Shown here piece by piece: positions 42,834 through 52,977 of a stretch of 64,000 nt of DNA (within the stretch, counting starts at the first letter, position 1; the number at the start of each line of letters is the position of its first letter). Source of the DNA: Acanthosepion pharaonis (taxonomy: Eukaryota; Mollusca; Cephalopoda; Sepiida; Sepiidae); assembly GCA_903632075.3 (NCBI GenBank), contig CAHIKZ030000060.1, positions 124,501-188,500 on the forward strand. The letters are read 5' to 3'. The translations under genes were made by a program, and so were the position numbers. Under the pieces are notes generated by a model. That model was given only the letters and a program-made list of their open reading frames with translations. It was not told where the DNA came from and made no database searches.

Positions 42834-42990
42834 CATTGAGGTCATCAACCATCAGTGATAGTCTGTTTCATGCTTAAATGCTTAAGCATGAAACAGAAAG
42901 ATTACCACTGGGTGTTGACCTCAATGTCCACTTTTATATTTACGTATGTTCTATCCCTGATATTGAATACTTAAATTAATATAGCATACC

Positions 42991-43032
<42 letters not shown>
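42745..43032. repeat. (TA)n/(CA)n tracts flanking a 45-bp-arm fold-back
   Basis: (TA)n 42745-42795 and (CA)n 42796-42826 precede arms 42833-42877 and 42882-42927, near-perfect reverse complements with a 4-nt loop. Another (TA)n lies at 42997-43032. Arms contain GCATGAAACAGA and CCACTGGGTGTTGACC and are related to 9.62 and 32.95 kb. Confidence 0.92.
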
Positions 43033-43034
<2 letters not shown>

Positions 43035-43185
43035 GATTTTAAAAATCAGTTGAATCCTCTACCTTTGTTTAAACTTTACGTTATCCTCAGAAGATTTTTA
43101 GCAATTGACCTCCCAACCAGGAAATTCAAAATCTTGAGTCCTTGCATACATACTAAAAAATTCCTCTTAAGCACATATGAGTTTT

Positions 43186-43395
43186 TTTTTTTTTTTTTTT
43201 TGATGGGGAGTACATTTCAATTCACCCACTCCTATACATTTATAATACCCTTGCTTTACTTCTTTTCCCTCTTCTTCACCCTCCTTCTTCGAATCCTCCT
43301 CCTTCCCCCTCTTTCCTCGAATCCTCCTCCTTCCCCCTCTTTCCTCGAATCCTCCTCCTTCCCCCTCCTTCTTCGAATCCTCCTCCTTCCATTCT
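43186..43395 (+). repeat. 28-bp pyrimidine minisatellite
   Basis: Four or five units of CTCGAATCCTCCTCCTTCCC (43290-43395), after a T run and a T/C-rich lead. Confidence 0.88.
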
Positions 43396-43675
43396 ATCAC
43401 AACAATGTCATGCATTTATTTATTTATTTTTTAAAAAAATAATATAGCGTTCATTAGTTTCTTAAAAATAAAGTGTTGGAAAGTCAATTGATAAAAATTG
43501 CCTGAGTATAATATAAGGTTGAAACCATGGTGACAGATTCAACCCATTTCCTAAACATGTTTTTTTTTATTTTTTTCAACATAGGTATTGTGCACTTTTT
43601 AATACTGTTGTTTGCTGGCCTGATTCAACTCTAACCATTAACCTTTTATATATTACACACACACACATATATGTA

Positions 43676-44397
43676 TCTCTATCTATAAAAGGCAGGATGT
43701 GTGTGTGTGTGTGTGTAACAAATGCACGGACGCAATTTTCAACGGATTTACACCAGAATTTACATGCACATGCTCTAAGTTAGTGGGAAGGCCATGACTA
43801 ACTTTGCATTTCCCAACTCCCATCCATAGTGGAAATAATCGATTTTTTTCATGCTTCTATGGAAGTTTTCATGTAGTTTGTGGCCATTTTCTATTGGCCA
43901 GCGTGAGAGCCAACAGCTGGCTGACATGAATGCTAACTAGCATGCTAGCATGCAAAAAATTGATAGTTGCATTCGTCACAAGTGGGAAAAATTTAAATCT
44001 GCATGGCACTTTACTCCAATTGGCTCATTCGCTTGCTAAAACTCAACGTTGATTCTGATTCCACAGAACTGGGTTGGGTGTGAAAAAGTATCTGTTGTTA
44101 ACATTCTTTTTTCATTCGGTTTTTCCAGTTGCGAGTCCTTTTTTAAAGCTGATCGTTTTGTGTTCATTTTGTTTCATTCTTTTTACGTAACAGATTTAAT
44201 GTTTAGTATAGAGCTTAGAAAAAAATTGCAGTGTGAGATAGGCAAGAAGTAAGGCATGTAGCAACATCAGCACGGCAAAGGGCTCTCCTTTAAAGGCAAG
44301 GAAGGGCAAAAATATTTTAAGTCAAGTGATAACGATTGCTGTACGAGTCGTACGATTTTTCAATCAAGCACGGTCAACGCCGGGCCATGCTGCTAGT
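43676..44397 (+). mobile_element. non-autonomous Helitron, copy A (722 bp)
   Basis: Begins TCTCTATCTATAAAAGGC followed by a GT run and ends GCCGGGCCATGCTGCTAGT. TC at the 5' end and CTAGT at the 3' end, with no inverted repeats, is the Helitron/Helentron pattern. A shorter GTACGAGTCGTAC palindrome lies near the 3' end (44341-44353), where these elements carry a hairpin. No Rep or helicase coding. A 67-codon frame (44049-44252) is shared with copy B. Confidence 0.85.
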
Positions 44398-44406
44398 ATG
44401 AAATAT

Positions 44407-44522
44407 ATGGGGTGACAGAAATACTCCCCATAAATACCGCCCACATAATATTAAGACAATAGATGTAGGTACTATTGCCACTAATATCTTACCATTATAT
44501 GGGAGGTATTTCTGTCACACCT
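44407..44522. mobile_element. MITE with about 24-bp inverted ends
   Basis: Left GGGTGACAGAAATACTCCCC and right GGGAGGTATTTCTGTCACAC pair as terminal inverted repeats around about 65 bp. It starts only 10 bp after the Helitron end. Confidence 0.8.
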
Positions 44523-44575
44523 CGTATCTGTTTCTTAAATATAATTTTTAGCTTTGCAATTTATTTTTATTTTAT

Positions 44576-45030
44576 TTTTACAGTAAGGTCCACTCTGTAC
44601 AAGGCCTGGAAGCCACTTGAGGTAGAGGATTACATTAAGGAATAGTTTACATATATAGAAGAATAAAATATAATGGTTAACTCTAGACTTGTACAGGTTA
44701 AAATTGTAGTGATCAAGGAAACATCCTCTTGGGAGTCTGTAAGTGTAATGCAATATAAGTAATATTTCCAAACAGTCACCCATTTAACCATTGATTAGGT
44801 TTGACATTGCTTAACTTCCATGATTGAACAAAAACAACTTGAGAGAGGATTTCTGAAGGGAGATTTTTTTTTTTTTAACAGAAAAGTTCACCCTGTACAA
44901 GGCCTGGGGCCACTTGAGATAGAGGGTTACTCTAAGGAATAGTTTATATGGATAGATGGGGGAAGATGATGGTTAACTCTAGACTTGAACAGGTTAAGAT
45001 TTTTAGTGGTTGGGGAAACATTGTCTAGGC
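44576..45030 (+). repeat. two direct copies of a dispersed repeat around a 5S-SINE fragment
   Basis: Copies at 44576-44755 and 44876-45030 share GTACAAGGCCTGG, CCACTTGAG, TAAGGAATAGTTTA and GGTTAACTCTAGACTTG. Between them, 44755-44835 is a minus-strand 5S-like piece (AAGTTAAGCAATGTCAAACC). Confidence 0.75.
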
Positions 45031-45528
45031 TGACACAACAGGTTATACTGCTAATATGAATGTGGAGTAGGGATCACTTTTTTTTTTATAAACGATAAGT
45101 TTAAACAAATAGACTTTTACACTTGGATTTTTATTTTTAGTCCATAATAATGAAGATAAAAAGATGGACATGAATTTTTAGTTACTTTTGTGCAATTGTG
45201 TATTATAACCACATAGAAAATGCTCAAAATAAATTCAGTTCATCCAAAGATAATGGTGATTATAAGTATTCTTAGTTTCTACTGATTACAGAAGAAACCA
45301 TACATTACCATTTTGGTCTGAAGCATTTTTTTTTTTTTTTTAACTGTGATAACAAATGGAATACAAATCTCTCTCTCCTTTCTTTCCTACCCATTTCTAA
45401 CAATACTTCTTCTCACTCTCTCTTCTTTTTCCCCACTTTCCCTGTTTCCTACCTGTTGTTAATATTACAAAGCCCCCCCCCCCCAACTTCTTATTTTCTT
45501 CTGATTCTTTTTTTAAAGATATATATAT

Positions 45529-45633
45529 ACAGGTTGGTGCAAAAGTAGGACTACAAAAAAAAATAAATGTTCACAAAAGATTGTAGTGATTGTAATAATA
45601 CTTTCTGTATACCTACTTTTGCATCCCCCTGTA
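45529..45633. mobile_element. mariner-type MITE (about 105 bp)
   Basis: CAGGTTGGTGCAAAAGTAGG at the left is mirrored by CCTACTTTTGCATCCCCCTG at the right, with TA on both sides. These are mariner-like ends; there is no coding room. Confidence 0.82.
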
Positions 45634-45647
45634 TTATAAGTCCTAGA

Positions 45648-45865
45648 GGAATTTTAATTGTGAATTGTTTCAAATTTCATACAAATAGTCCTCAGTTGAT
45701 TTTATTATATTTCAAATGACAAGACTTTGCACCATTGCTAAAACAATCTCCTCATTATTTTAGCTGATTTTAATAATTCTTTCTGTAAAGGAATCATTTG
45801 ATATACAATAAAATCAACTGGTGGCTATTTGCATGAAAATTCCAACAACTAACAATTGAAATTCC
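45648..45865. repeat. fold-back element, about 72-bp arms
   Basis: Arms 45648-45719 and 45793-45865 pair through blocks such as AGTTGATTTTAT against ATAAAATCAACT and GGAATTT against AAATTCC. Moderate divergence and a loop of about 73 nt. It begins 14 bp after the mariner MITE. Confidence 0.75.
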
Positions 45866-46245
45866 ACTGAGACTTAAAAAATAAAGAGAGTGGGAGAGAA
45901 CCCTTAATTTATCCTTAGAAACCCCATAAGCTTCTTTTTTTTTCTCTCTTTTTCTTTCAAATGCTTTTATTCTATCAAATGATATATACAGATATCGGCT
46001 TGTTTTCTCATTGCACTGTTGTGAATTTCAAGAAACTGTTTTACGTCATTTTCATTTTAAAGATGTGTCAAATCAAATAAAGAAAAATCTGTTTTATTTC
46101 TTTTTTTCATGATGTTAAAGTGATGTTTGGCAATTGAAATGAATTTATCTTAAGATTTTTGTGCGAAATACCTTCATATTTATGAGGCTGAAATGTCAGC
46201 TTTCATTTGCAAGAAGGCTGTTAGATATTTGGATAATTACTTTCA
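45866..46245. other. unassigned sequence
   Basis: Nothing recognised. Confidence 0.35.
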
Positions 46246-46249
46246 TTAC

Positions 46250-46800
46250 TTTGTTCGTTATTCTCCTGGGCGGAAGTGAATGCTGGACAATTTCCTTATA
46301 GCTGAAGAGGAAACTTGAAGCCACAGTGATGTGCTTCTACTAATGAATGAAAAGAATACCATGGATGGGGCATGTGAAAGAAAAAAAAAGGAAGTTTTAA
46401 GGCAAATAGAAAATGGACACATGGCACAGTTCGACATTCCAACCACCTGAAAAAGGCCAGAGCGTACAATGGCCAAAACATTGTAATAAATATGGTGAAA
46501 AAAGATGAGAACAGTAGTCCGAATAATGTAAATAATGTACATAATACCTCATCTCAGGTATATAAACAGATACTAGTTAGGTTTTCATGCTGAATTGTTC
46601 TATTCAGTGAGGGGATAGTGGGGACGGCTATGAAGAACCAGAAAATTTTTTTTTTTCCGATTTCTTCATTCAAAATTTATTGAGGAACATCTAATGCACC
46701 AGAGTGTCTTAAGATCAGCAAAATATGGTAACTGAGGATCCATAAAAATAAGGAATGAGGATCCATGATTGCCTACATTGTGAAGGGACGTGACATTTAA
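46250..46800 (+). pseudogene. RTE-like LINE C-terminus, interrupted by a PLE-type repeat
   Basis: Plus-strand frames give GGSECWTIS, LKRKLEATVMCFY and RIPWMGHVKEKKEVLRQ from 46255 to about 46420, the region after the RT domain in RTE/BovB-like elements. The sequence then switches to a PLE-associated repeat copy (46428-46575). LINE tail sequence reappears near 46600-46800 (GGATCCATGATTGCCTACAT, the DNA form of the C-terminal end). The repeat therefore appears inserted in, or recombined with, the LINE. Stops throughout. Confidence 0.68.
46428..46575 (+). repeat. PLE-associated repeat, head-tail deletion copy
   Basis: ACACATGGCACAG is joined directly to TTCGACATTCCAACCAC, then CTGAAAAAGGCC, GGCCAAAACATTGTA and the tail. 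The central part with the B box is deleted. Confidence 0.85.
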
Positions 46801-46909
46801 AAATGAAAATTTAACAAACACTTCTCTGTATGATTCAAGAATATTGTGGAGTTGTATGCTTGACATTGAGATCAGAAAACTATATTTTATCACACACATG
46901 CACATACAC

Positions 46910-46914
<5 letters not shown>

Positions 46915-46966
<52 letters not shown>
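46915..46966. repeat. (TA)n(TG)n microsatellite
   Basis: TA run followed by TG run. Confidence 0.95.
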
Positions 46967-46967
<1 letters not shown>

Positions 46968-47934
46968 AATTTTGAGAAGTTGTTATAATTTTAAGTGTCA
47001 TTAGAATTACTGGAGTCCTACCGTTTTCACTCTAAAATGATGAAAGTCAGGCTATAAAGACTGAAATTCTTTCCAAATCAATTTGTTCATTTCGTTTTAT
47101 CAAACATTTGAAGCAAATTTCCAAATTTGTGTCATTATTTTTAACCAGTCTTCACTTAACATCAGGATGTGTTATAAATTTATCTGTGCTTTTTCAAACT
47201 AGGCTTTATGAGGATTGTTTCCTTCTCTAGATACAGTCTCCAATTCTGAGTACATTTGAAGTGATATATCATGCAAGATGGGTAGGGTTTATTCTGGATG
47301 ACCTTCTTGGTTGGAGTTACTCAATCCACATGTCTGGTTTTTGAAGCTGAGAAATTAATGGATGAAAGCCAAATATTTTTTTTGGGCTTTGGCATTAATG
47401 AAAGCATAGGAATGGATTTTTTTTTTTTTTTGCTTACAGTGAAAGTGTCATATATATATATATATATATATATATATCATATTTTTTTTTTTTTTTTTTT
47501 TTTTGAAAGAATATACCAGTCTGTAACTGCCAAATCTGAAAGGGAGATACTTTATAGGTAGGCGAATTTGTTGGCAAATTTCTTGTAAGCCAATTCCCAC
47601 AAATATTTATTGATTTCAGTATCATTTTAATTTGAAAACATCAGTAGATGCGGTGATGTAGTATTCATTTCCTTTTTATCTGTGAATGAAAACTTATCCG
47701 TTTTTATGTTTATTTCTCTGAAACCATTACTGTAGATGTAATGCAAAAATTTCGTCTTCAGCTGTAGCTGTTAGAACATCTGAAGTTTTCTCTATCTAGC
47801 ATTGATCATGCTCATCAATCTAGCTCGTGAGCTGTTTGCATCTATCTGGCTAGCTTACTACCTGCCTATTATCTCATTAGTTCATTTACCTTATATCAGC
47901 ATGTATAAAGTAAATAAATAAGTAATGGTAGGTG
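46967..47934. other. unassigned sequence with (TA)n and T runs
   Basis: (TA)n at 47453-47477 and T runs at 47415 and 47484. No gene found. Confidence 0.4.
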
Positions 47935-48085
47935 TATATCTGTGTCACAAATACATATCCGAGGGCTTTCCCACTTATGTCTTACTGGATGTAGGAGGAC
48001 CCATAATGGAAGTCCTCCTGAATCTTTACACATGAAAGCAAACCCTGCTTCAGGGCGTTTTATTAAAGACTCTTGAAAGAAAAAA
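47935..48085 (+). repeat. SINE-like repeat, copy 1 of a local pair
   Basis: Ends with AAACCCTGCTTCAGGGCG and TTTATTAAAGACTCTTGAAA, matched at 48.51-48.56 kb. Confidence 0.5.
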
Positions 48086-48414
48086 AAAATGTTTATCTAC
48101 TAAGTATGTATATAATAGGTATTTTCCATATGCCCATATCATAACAGAATGTGATATAAGGTTGTGTATATTGATGCCTTAGGCATCAGGTAATGACACT
48201 AGCTCCCTCTCTAGTACTGTCTAGATTGTTGCCACCTCTGGGGATTGAGCTAATATCGATTTTAAACTCTCCAGCTGTGCCAGGGAATTAGTAATATGAG
48301 ATAATGTTGGATTAAAATATAAAAAAACAATTTGTTTACCTTTCAGAAACAGAAAGTTAGTAGACATGAGCTCTTTAAAAGATCTTAATGATAGAGATGC
48401 TTCCCTTCATAAGG

Positions 48415-48560
48415 ATAATTGAACTTTGCCTTGAAGTCCTTTGTGACTGAGTTGGTCAAAGCATGCTAAACTTTGTAATGGTTTCTATTACACAAGTGTG
48501 ATGCTGCTTCAAACCCTGTCAAAGAACATGTTTTCTTTATTAAAAGCTCTTGAAAAACCC
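48415..48560 (+). repeat. SINE-like repeat, copy 2
   Basis: GAGTTGGTCAAAGCATGC (A-box-like), CTGCTTCAAACCCTGTC (B-box-like), then TTTATTAAAAGCTCTTGAAA. Confidence 0.55.
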
Positions 48561-48617
48561 ATTCCATTAAAGCAAAAATAATAAAAAACAGATACATTCT
48601 ATGCAAACATATATATC

Positions 48618-48623
<6 letters not shown>

Positions 48624-48653
<30 letters not shown>

Positions 48654-49165
48654 TCATGAATTATTCACACAAAAAACAAATGCAAAAGGTTAATGATTTA
48701 ATTGGCGAAATCCATAAATGCAAACAATTCAAATAATATACAAAACCCTCGAATCCGTTATGAATGAAATGATCCTTGTTTCTATAAATTTTCTGCCATA
48801 TTAGTTCTTTTTTACTACAAGCTTTTCGTCTGTTCCTACAGACATCTTCAGGTATGGAATTTTCGGCTACAACAATACATATATTTTCGTTGTCCTCTTA
48901 TTACTAAGAGAAAAAACAAGAACAACATCTATTCCATACCTGAAGATGTCTGTAGGAACAGACGAAAGCTTGTAGTAAAAATAAGAACTAATACGGCAGA
49001 AATTTATAGAAACAAGGATCATTTCATTCATAACGGATTCGGAGGTTTTTGTATATTATTTGAATTGTTTGCAACGATGGATTTCTTGCCAATTAAATCA
49101 TTAACCTTTGCATTTGTTTTTTGTGTGAATAATTCATGAATATATATATATATATATATATATAT
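48624..49165. repeat. fold-back element with 210-bp arms, (TA)n on both ends
   Basis: Arms 48651-48860 and 48931-49140 are near-perfect reverse complements with a 70-nt loop. Both outer ends are AATTCATGAA followed by (TA)n (48624-48650 and 49141-49165). Each arm, read outward from the loop, starts with CTGAAGAT, the perfect hairpin GTCTG-TAGGAA-CAGAC, then GAAAG. Arm blocks match the 135-bp-arm element at 19.65 kb and the single unit at 52.73 kb. Confidence 0.95.
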
Positions 49166-49308
49166 GATTATTTAAAATATTATAATAAGAGGCCAGTAAA
49201 AAACAAATGTGTGGCTGCCTAGAAAGGTGTAAACATCAAAAAACATCAACCTGCCTGAGGAGATATAGTGATCAAAACCTGAGTAGCATGGTTGTGAGAG
49301 CTTTTTTT

Positions 49309-49309
<1 letters not shown>

Positions 49310-49350
<41 letters not shown>
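49310..49350. repeat. (TA)n microsatellite
   Basis: Pure TA run. Confidence 0.95.
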
Positions 49351-49352
<2 letters not shown>

Positions 49353-50040
49353 TAAGATGAAATATTGATTTACAAGAATAATTTTATATTTATGACTTTG
49401 TAAAACCTAATCCATAATGTTTTTCTTTTTCTTATATTCTTTCACACTCATTAATCCCCACCACCACCACCATGTCTTAGTGGCTTTTTTACCTTGCTTG
49501 GAGTGTCATGATTTAAAAAAAAAGATTGTATAGCATCAGTGATTATGGCATGTCTATTTGTACAAAAGTTCTACCACTGTCTTGATGAATTGTGAAATTT
49601 GCCAAATCCTTGTTGCTGACAGCTTTATTCTATATCGTATTGCCTATACCAAAAGGCACCAATTTCTTGAAGCTCTTATGATTAAAACTTATAAAAATCT
49701 AATTAAACAGGGTTTTGTTTTAGTCATTAGTATTAATGTATTAAATGTATTTAAGTAATGGAAGGATTAGTAATGCCGAAACAGATAAACCTGCACATCA
49801 TAAAATAAGTCTAGATTCAATTTCTAATTTGAATTTATGTATATGATTTAGGTGTGGAACGTTTTTACAGAGCTTGGCAAATAAATGTGAAAACAATTAT
49901 TTATTCATAAATTAATAAACATTTACTAAATTATTAAAATGTATGAACCAACTATAAGGAAATCTTTATTATTTACCATTTTATAAAGTTTGGATCAATT
50001 GGCTGATGTTTTTCCAACTACTCAAATAAATATGATAAAT
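49351..50040. other. unassigned sequence
   Basis: TTAGTGGCTTTTTTACCTTG near 49477 echoes the LINE family B 3' end. The 49558-49758 frame has no recognisable domain. Confidence 0.35.
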
Positions 50041-50370
50041 AGTCCCCAAGTACACATGGTCCAGTGGCTAAAAGTATTGGTTAAGTAATGCAAAAAGTTA
50101 CTTCATTTGACCCAGAGAGTTCAATACCTGGCTCAGTTACTAAAAGGAATTAACTGAACTGAGATATCAAAAAAGACATGACACCTGGAATTAGAACTAT
50201 CTTCCATTATGGACTAAAAAGGTTTGGTTTGAACTTCCGATATGTATATCACCTGAAGAAGGCTGGAGTGTACAGTGGCTGAAATTTTGTGAACATGGCA
50301 AGAAAGATAAGCACAACAGCCCAAATGGTGTAAATATTTTCAATGCATCATCTCAGGAATATAGACAGAT
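50041..50370 (+). repeat. PLE-associated tRNA-like repeat, full-length
   Basis: Head ACACATGGTCCAGTGGCTAA (A-box-like), GAGAGTTCAATACCTGG (B-box-like), CTGAAGAAGGC, CTGAAATTTTGTG and tail to CAGGAATATAGACAG. It forms a tail-to-tail inverted pair with the next copy. Confidence 0.88.
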
Positions 50371-50399
50371 GTTGTAAATAAAAAGTCGAATAAATAAAT

Positions 50400-50725
50400 A
50401 GTGTTTAATATTTTGATTTACATTGTTTGGACTGTTGTCCTCATCTTTATTATCATGTTTACAATGTTTTGGCCATTGTACGCTCAGCCTTCTTCAGCTG
50501 ATTGGAATTTCGAACTGAACCCTTTATTTCATCCACCGGGGTAGATTGTTCTAGTTCTACGTGCCATGCCTCTTCCAGATGACTCAGTGATTTCCCTTTA
50601 ACTCAACACTCCAAGATTTTGTTCACCATTGCCATAGCTAGACAAGCCTGCTTTGGGATCGAGTCACTGGATTCAACTAAAGCTTTTATCCAGTGTGCTA
50701 TGTGTTCTTGAGGACATGAACGTAT
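50400..50725 (-). repeat. PLE-associated tRNA-like repeat, full-length, adjoining PLE coding remains
   Basis: Reverse orientation of the same blocks (TTTGGACTGTTGTCCTCATC, TTCTTCAGCTGATTGG, ACTGAACCCTTTATTTC, GTGCTATGTGTTCTTGAGGA). In minus-strand sense it directly follows GIY-YIG-related sequence. Confidence 0.88.
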
Positions 50726-51080
50726 GCATTTTTTGAACTTATAAACTAATGTTTTTTTACCAGAGTTCATATTGGAATTTTGTTCTTATTGCTTTTCTCT
50801 AGTATTCTGTATTAGTGGTTACTATATTGTATTCATGTCTATGCTTGGTTGGCTTAGGAGAATTTTGTGGCCTAGCACATGTGCTGATTCTTTGAGTTTT
50901 CATATTTTCTAATGATGTTCTCTGTCTATTATTTCAACCTCATCCCACAGGGAGTAATAATCTTCCTTTTCCATACATATGTTGTCAGCTCTGCCTGATT
51001 TTTCTATTTTCCCTTGTGTTACAGCTTTACAATATTCTTGTAGTCTTACCTTAAGGGGGTGGCCTGTTTAATATTTTTGT
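50726..51080 (-). pseudogene. Penelope-like element GIY-YIG fragment, second copy of the 22.5-kb lineage
   Basis: Nucleotide-level homologue of 22.44-22.85 kb: plus-strand CCAGAGTTCATATTGGAATT, TATTGTATTCATGTCTATGC, TGTGGCCTAGCACATGTGCT, CATCCCACAGGGAGTAA and CCTTAAGGGGGTGGCCTGTT. The minus strand gives a more broken reading of the same endonuclease (TGHPL for TGRPL). It stops at about 51080, where the YIG-proximal part is cut. The 3' junction with the tRNA-like repeat is the same as at 22.43 kb, but without the roughly 50-bp internal duplication seen there. Confidence 0.82.
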
Positions 51081-51354
51081 CGTAAATTCTCAAGAACAAA
51101 AAATGTATGAATTCATTTTTGTATGTTGAGGTTTTATTACAATTCTAATCATTTATTATTAAAACAATAAACAATGCAGGTAGTTAAAGTGATTTCATGG
51201 GAAATAAGACCCTCTTTTTTATTGTAGACAGGTTTATCCACATTTGCCCAAGAGTGGAGGGAAATTTTCTTATGAATTCAAGTTGAGTGGTGTCAAAATA
51301 AGTTTTTACCAGTAGCCCTTTCTGTTTTAAGATGTATATGTATATATGTACCTG
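51081..51354. other. unassigned sequence
   Basis: Nothing recognised. Confidence 0.35.
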
Positions 51355-51625
51355 TTGCTTCAAGTCTCTTATTCACCTATAAGGAGATTGTCCCAGCCAT
51401 ATAGGAGCATTTGATATTACATAGCAATTCAGTACACTTTTCTTTGTTTCTGATTTTCCTGTTTCTTAATACTTTGGTAGCATCTTTCACTACTCCAAAT
51501 CATTTTCAAATTTTCCAGTCACTGTGAAAATATTTTCTGAATATTTTGAGGAAATTGTTTATTATTCGTTACTATACAGAAGGGTCATTATTACATTACA
51601 GTTTAGCACTCTATTCTCTTTTTCT
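51355..51625 (-). pseudogene. RTE-like LINE fragment
   Basis: Shares ordered blocks with 30.25-30.42 kb (GCTTCAAGTCTCTTATTCAC, TTACATAGCAATTCAGTACA). Broken minus-strand frame. Confidence 0.5.
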
Positions 51626-51629
51626 AATT

Positions 51630-51662
51630 ATATCATTATTATTATTATTATTATTATTACTA
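51630..51662. repeat. (TTA)n microsatellite
   Basis: ATTATTATTATTATT run. Confidence 0.9.
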
Positions 51663-51771
51663 ATATATTCGAGTCATAGATAGTCTTTAGATGTGTACAT
51701 GCAATAAAATTTGCAGTAAAGGTCTGTAAAAAATGAAAATACTTTTGTGGCACTGTTTATATAAATAATAA

Positions 51772-52514
51772 TCTCTATCTATAAAAGGCAGGATGTGTGT
51801 GTGTGTGCGCGTGTATGTAATGAATGCACATGCTCCAAGTTAGTGGGAAGGCCAAAACAGGCTTTGCATTTCCCAACTCCCATCAATAGTGGAAATAATT
51901 GATTTTTTTCATGTTTCTACAGCAGTTTTCATGTAGTTTTCAGCCATTTTGTACTGGCCAGAGTGAGAGCCAATAGTTGGCTATCACGAATAGGCAGGAA
52001 GATTCTATTGGCCAGCATGAGAGCCAACAGCTGACTGACACGAATGTTAGCTAGCATGCAAAAAGAATCGATAGCTGCATTCGTCACAAGTGGGAAAAAT
52101 TTAAATCTGCATGGCACTTTACTCCAATTGGCTCATTCGCTTGCTTAAACTCAACGTTGATTCTGATTCCGCAGAATTGGGTTGGGTGTGAAAAAGTATC
52201 TGTTGTTAACATTCTTTTTTCATTCAGTTTTTCCAGTTGCGAGTCCTTTTTTAAAGCTGATCATTTTGTGTTCATTTTGTTTAGTTCTTTTTTTGTAACA
52301 GATTTAATGTTTAGTATAGAGCTTAGAAAAAATTCGCAGTGTGAGATAGGCAAGAAGTAAGGCATGTAGCAACATCAGCACTTTGACAAAGGGCACTCCT
52401 TTAAAAAAAAAGGCAAGGAAGGGCAAAAATATTTTAAGTCAAGTGATAGCAATTGCTGTATGAATTGTACAATTTTTGAATCAAGCACAGGCAATGCCAG
52501 GCCATGCTGCTAGT
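51772..52514 (+). mobile_element. non-autonomous Helitron, copy B (743 bp)
   Basis: Same ends as copy A: TCTCTATCTATAAAAGGC plus GT run at the left and CCATGCTGCTAGT at the right. The interior aligns throughout, with indels: copy B lacks the stretch with CGGACGCAATTTTCAACGG and has an extra GAGAGCCAA-containing repeat. The GTACGAGTCGTAC palindrome of copy A is decayed here. Confidence 0.85.
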
Positions 52515-52729
52515 AATAAATATATTTGAGTCATAGATTGTCTTTAGATATATACAGGGTGTGATGGATAAATTATCGTGTTAATTATGCAGTCAAATTC
52601 AAAAAATTCAACCTTAGTGTTGCAACTGCATGCTCCAAAAGTTTGCATCCATTAACAATAACACATTTAAAAATAAACATATTTTGATTCACATTTAATT
52701 TTTTTGTCTCGGATGCTACCTGAATTTTA

Positions 52730-52977
52730 CCAGAAACAAAATAATTTCCATGCCTGAAGATGAGTGAATGTACAGTTGAAAGTACTTGCATATTAAAAAA
52801 AGACCTTATACAGCTTATAATTTTTTAAAAACAAGGGTCATAACATTCATTGAGTGATTTGTAGGTTAATGCAGCTTTAAAATTTTGTTTGCAAAGGGAT
52901 TTCGCCATTTTATATCATTAACTTTAATTTTTGTATGAATGATTCATTGTAATATAAATTGAACTGCACCACATATT

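Noticed and set aside
48931..48990. A catalytically complete hammerhead in the 210-bp-arm fold-back
   Set aside because: Helix II is perfect and the boxes are there, but the sequence after GAAAG offers no 2-bp helix III with a cleavage triplet, and helix I does not pair. Kept only as a related motif.
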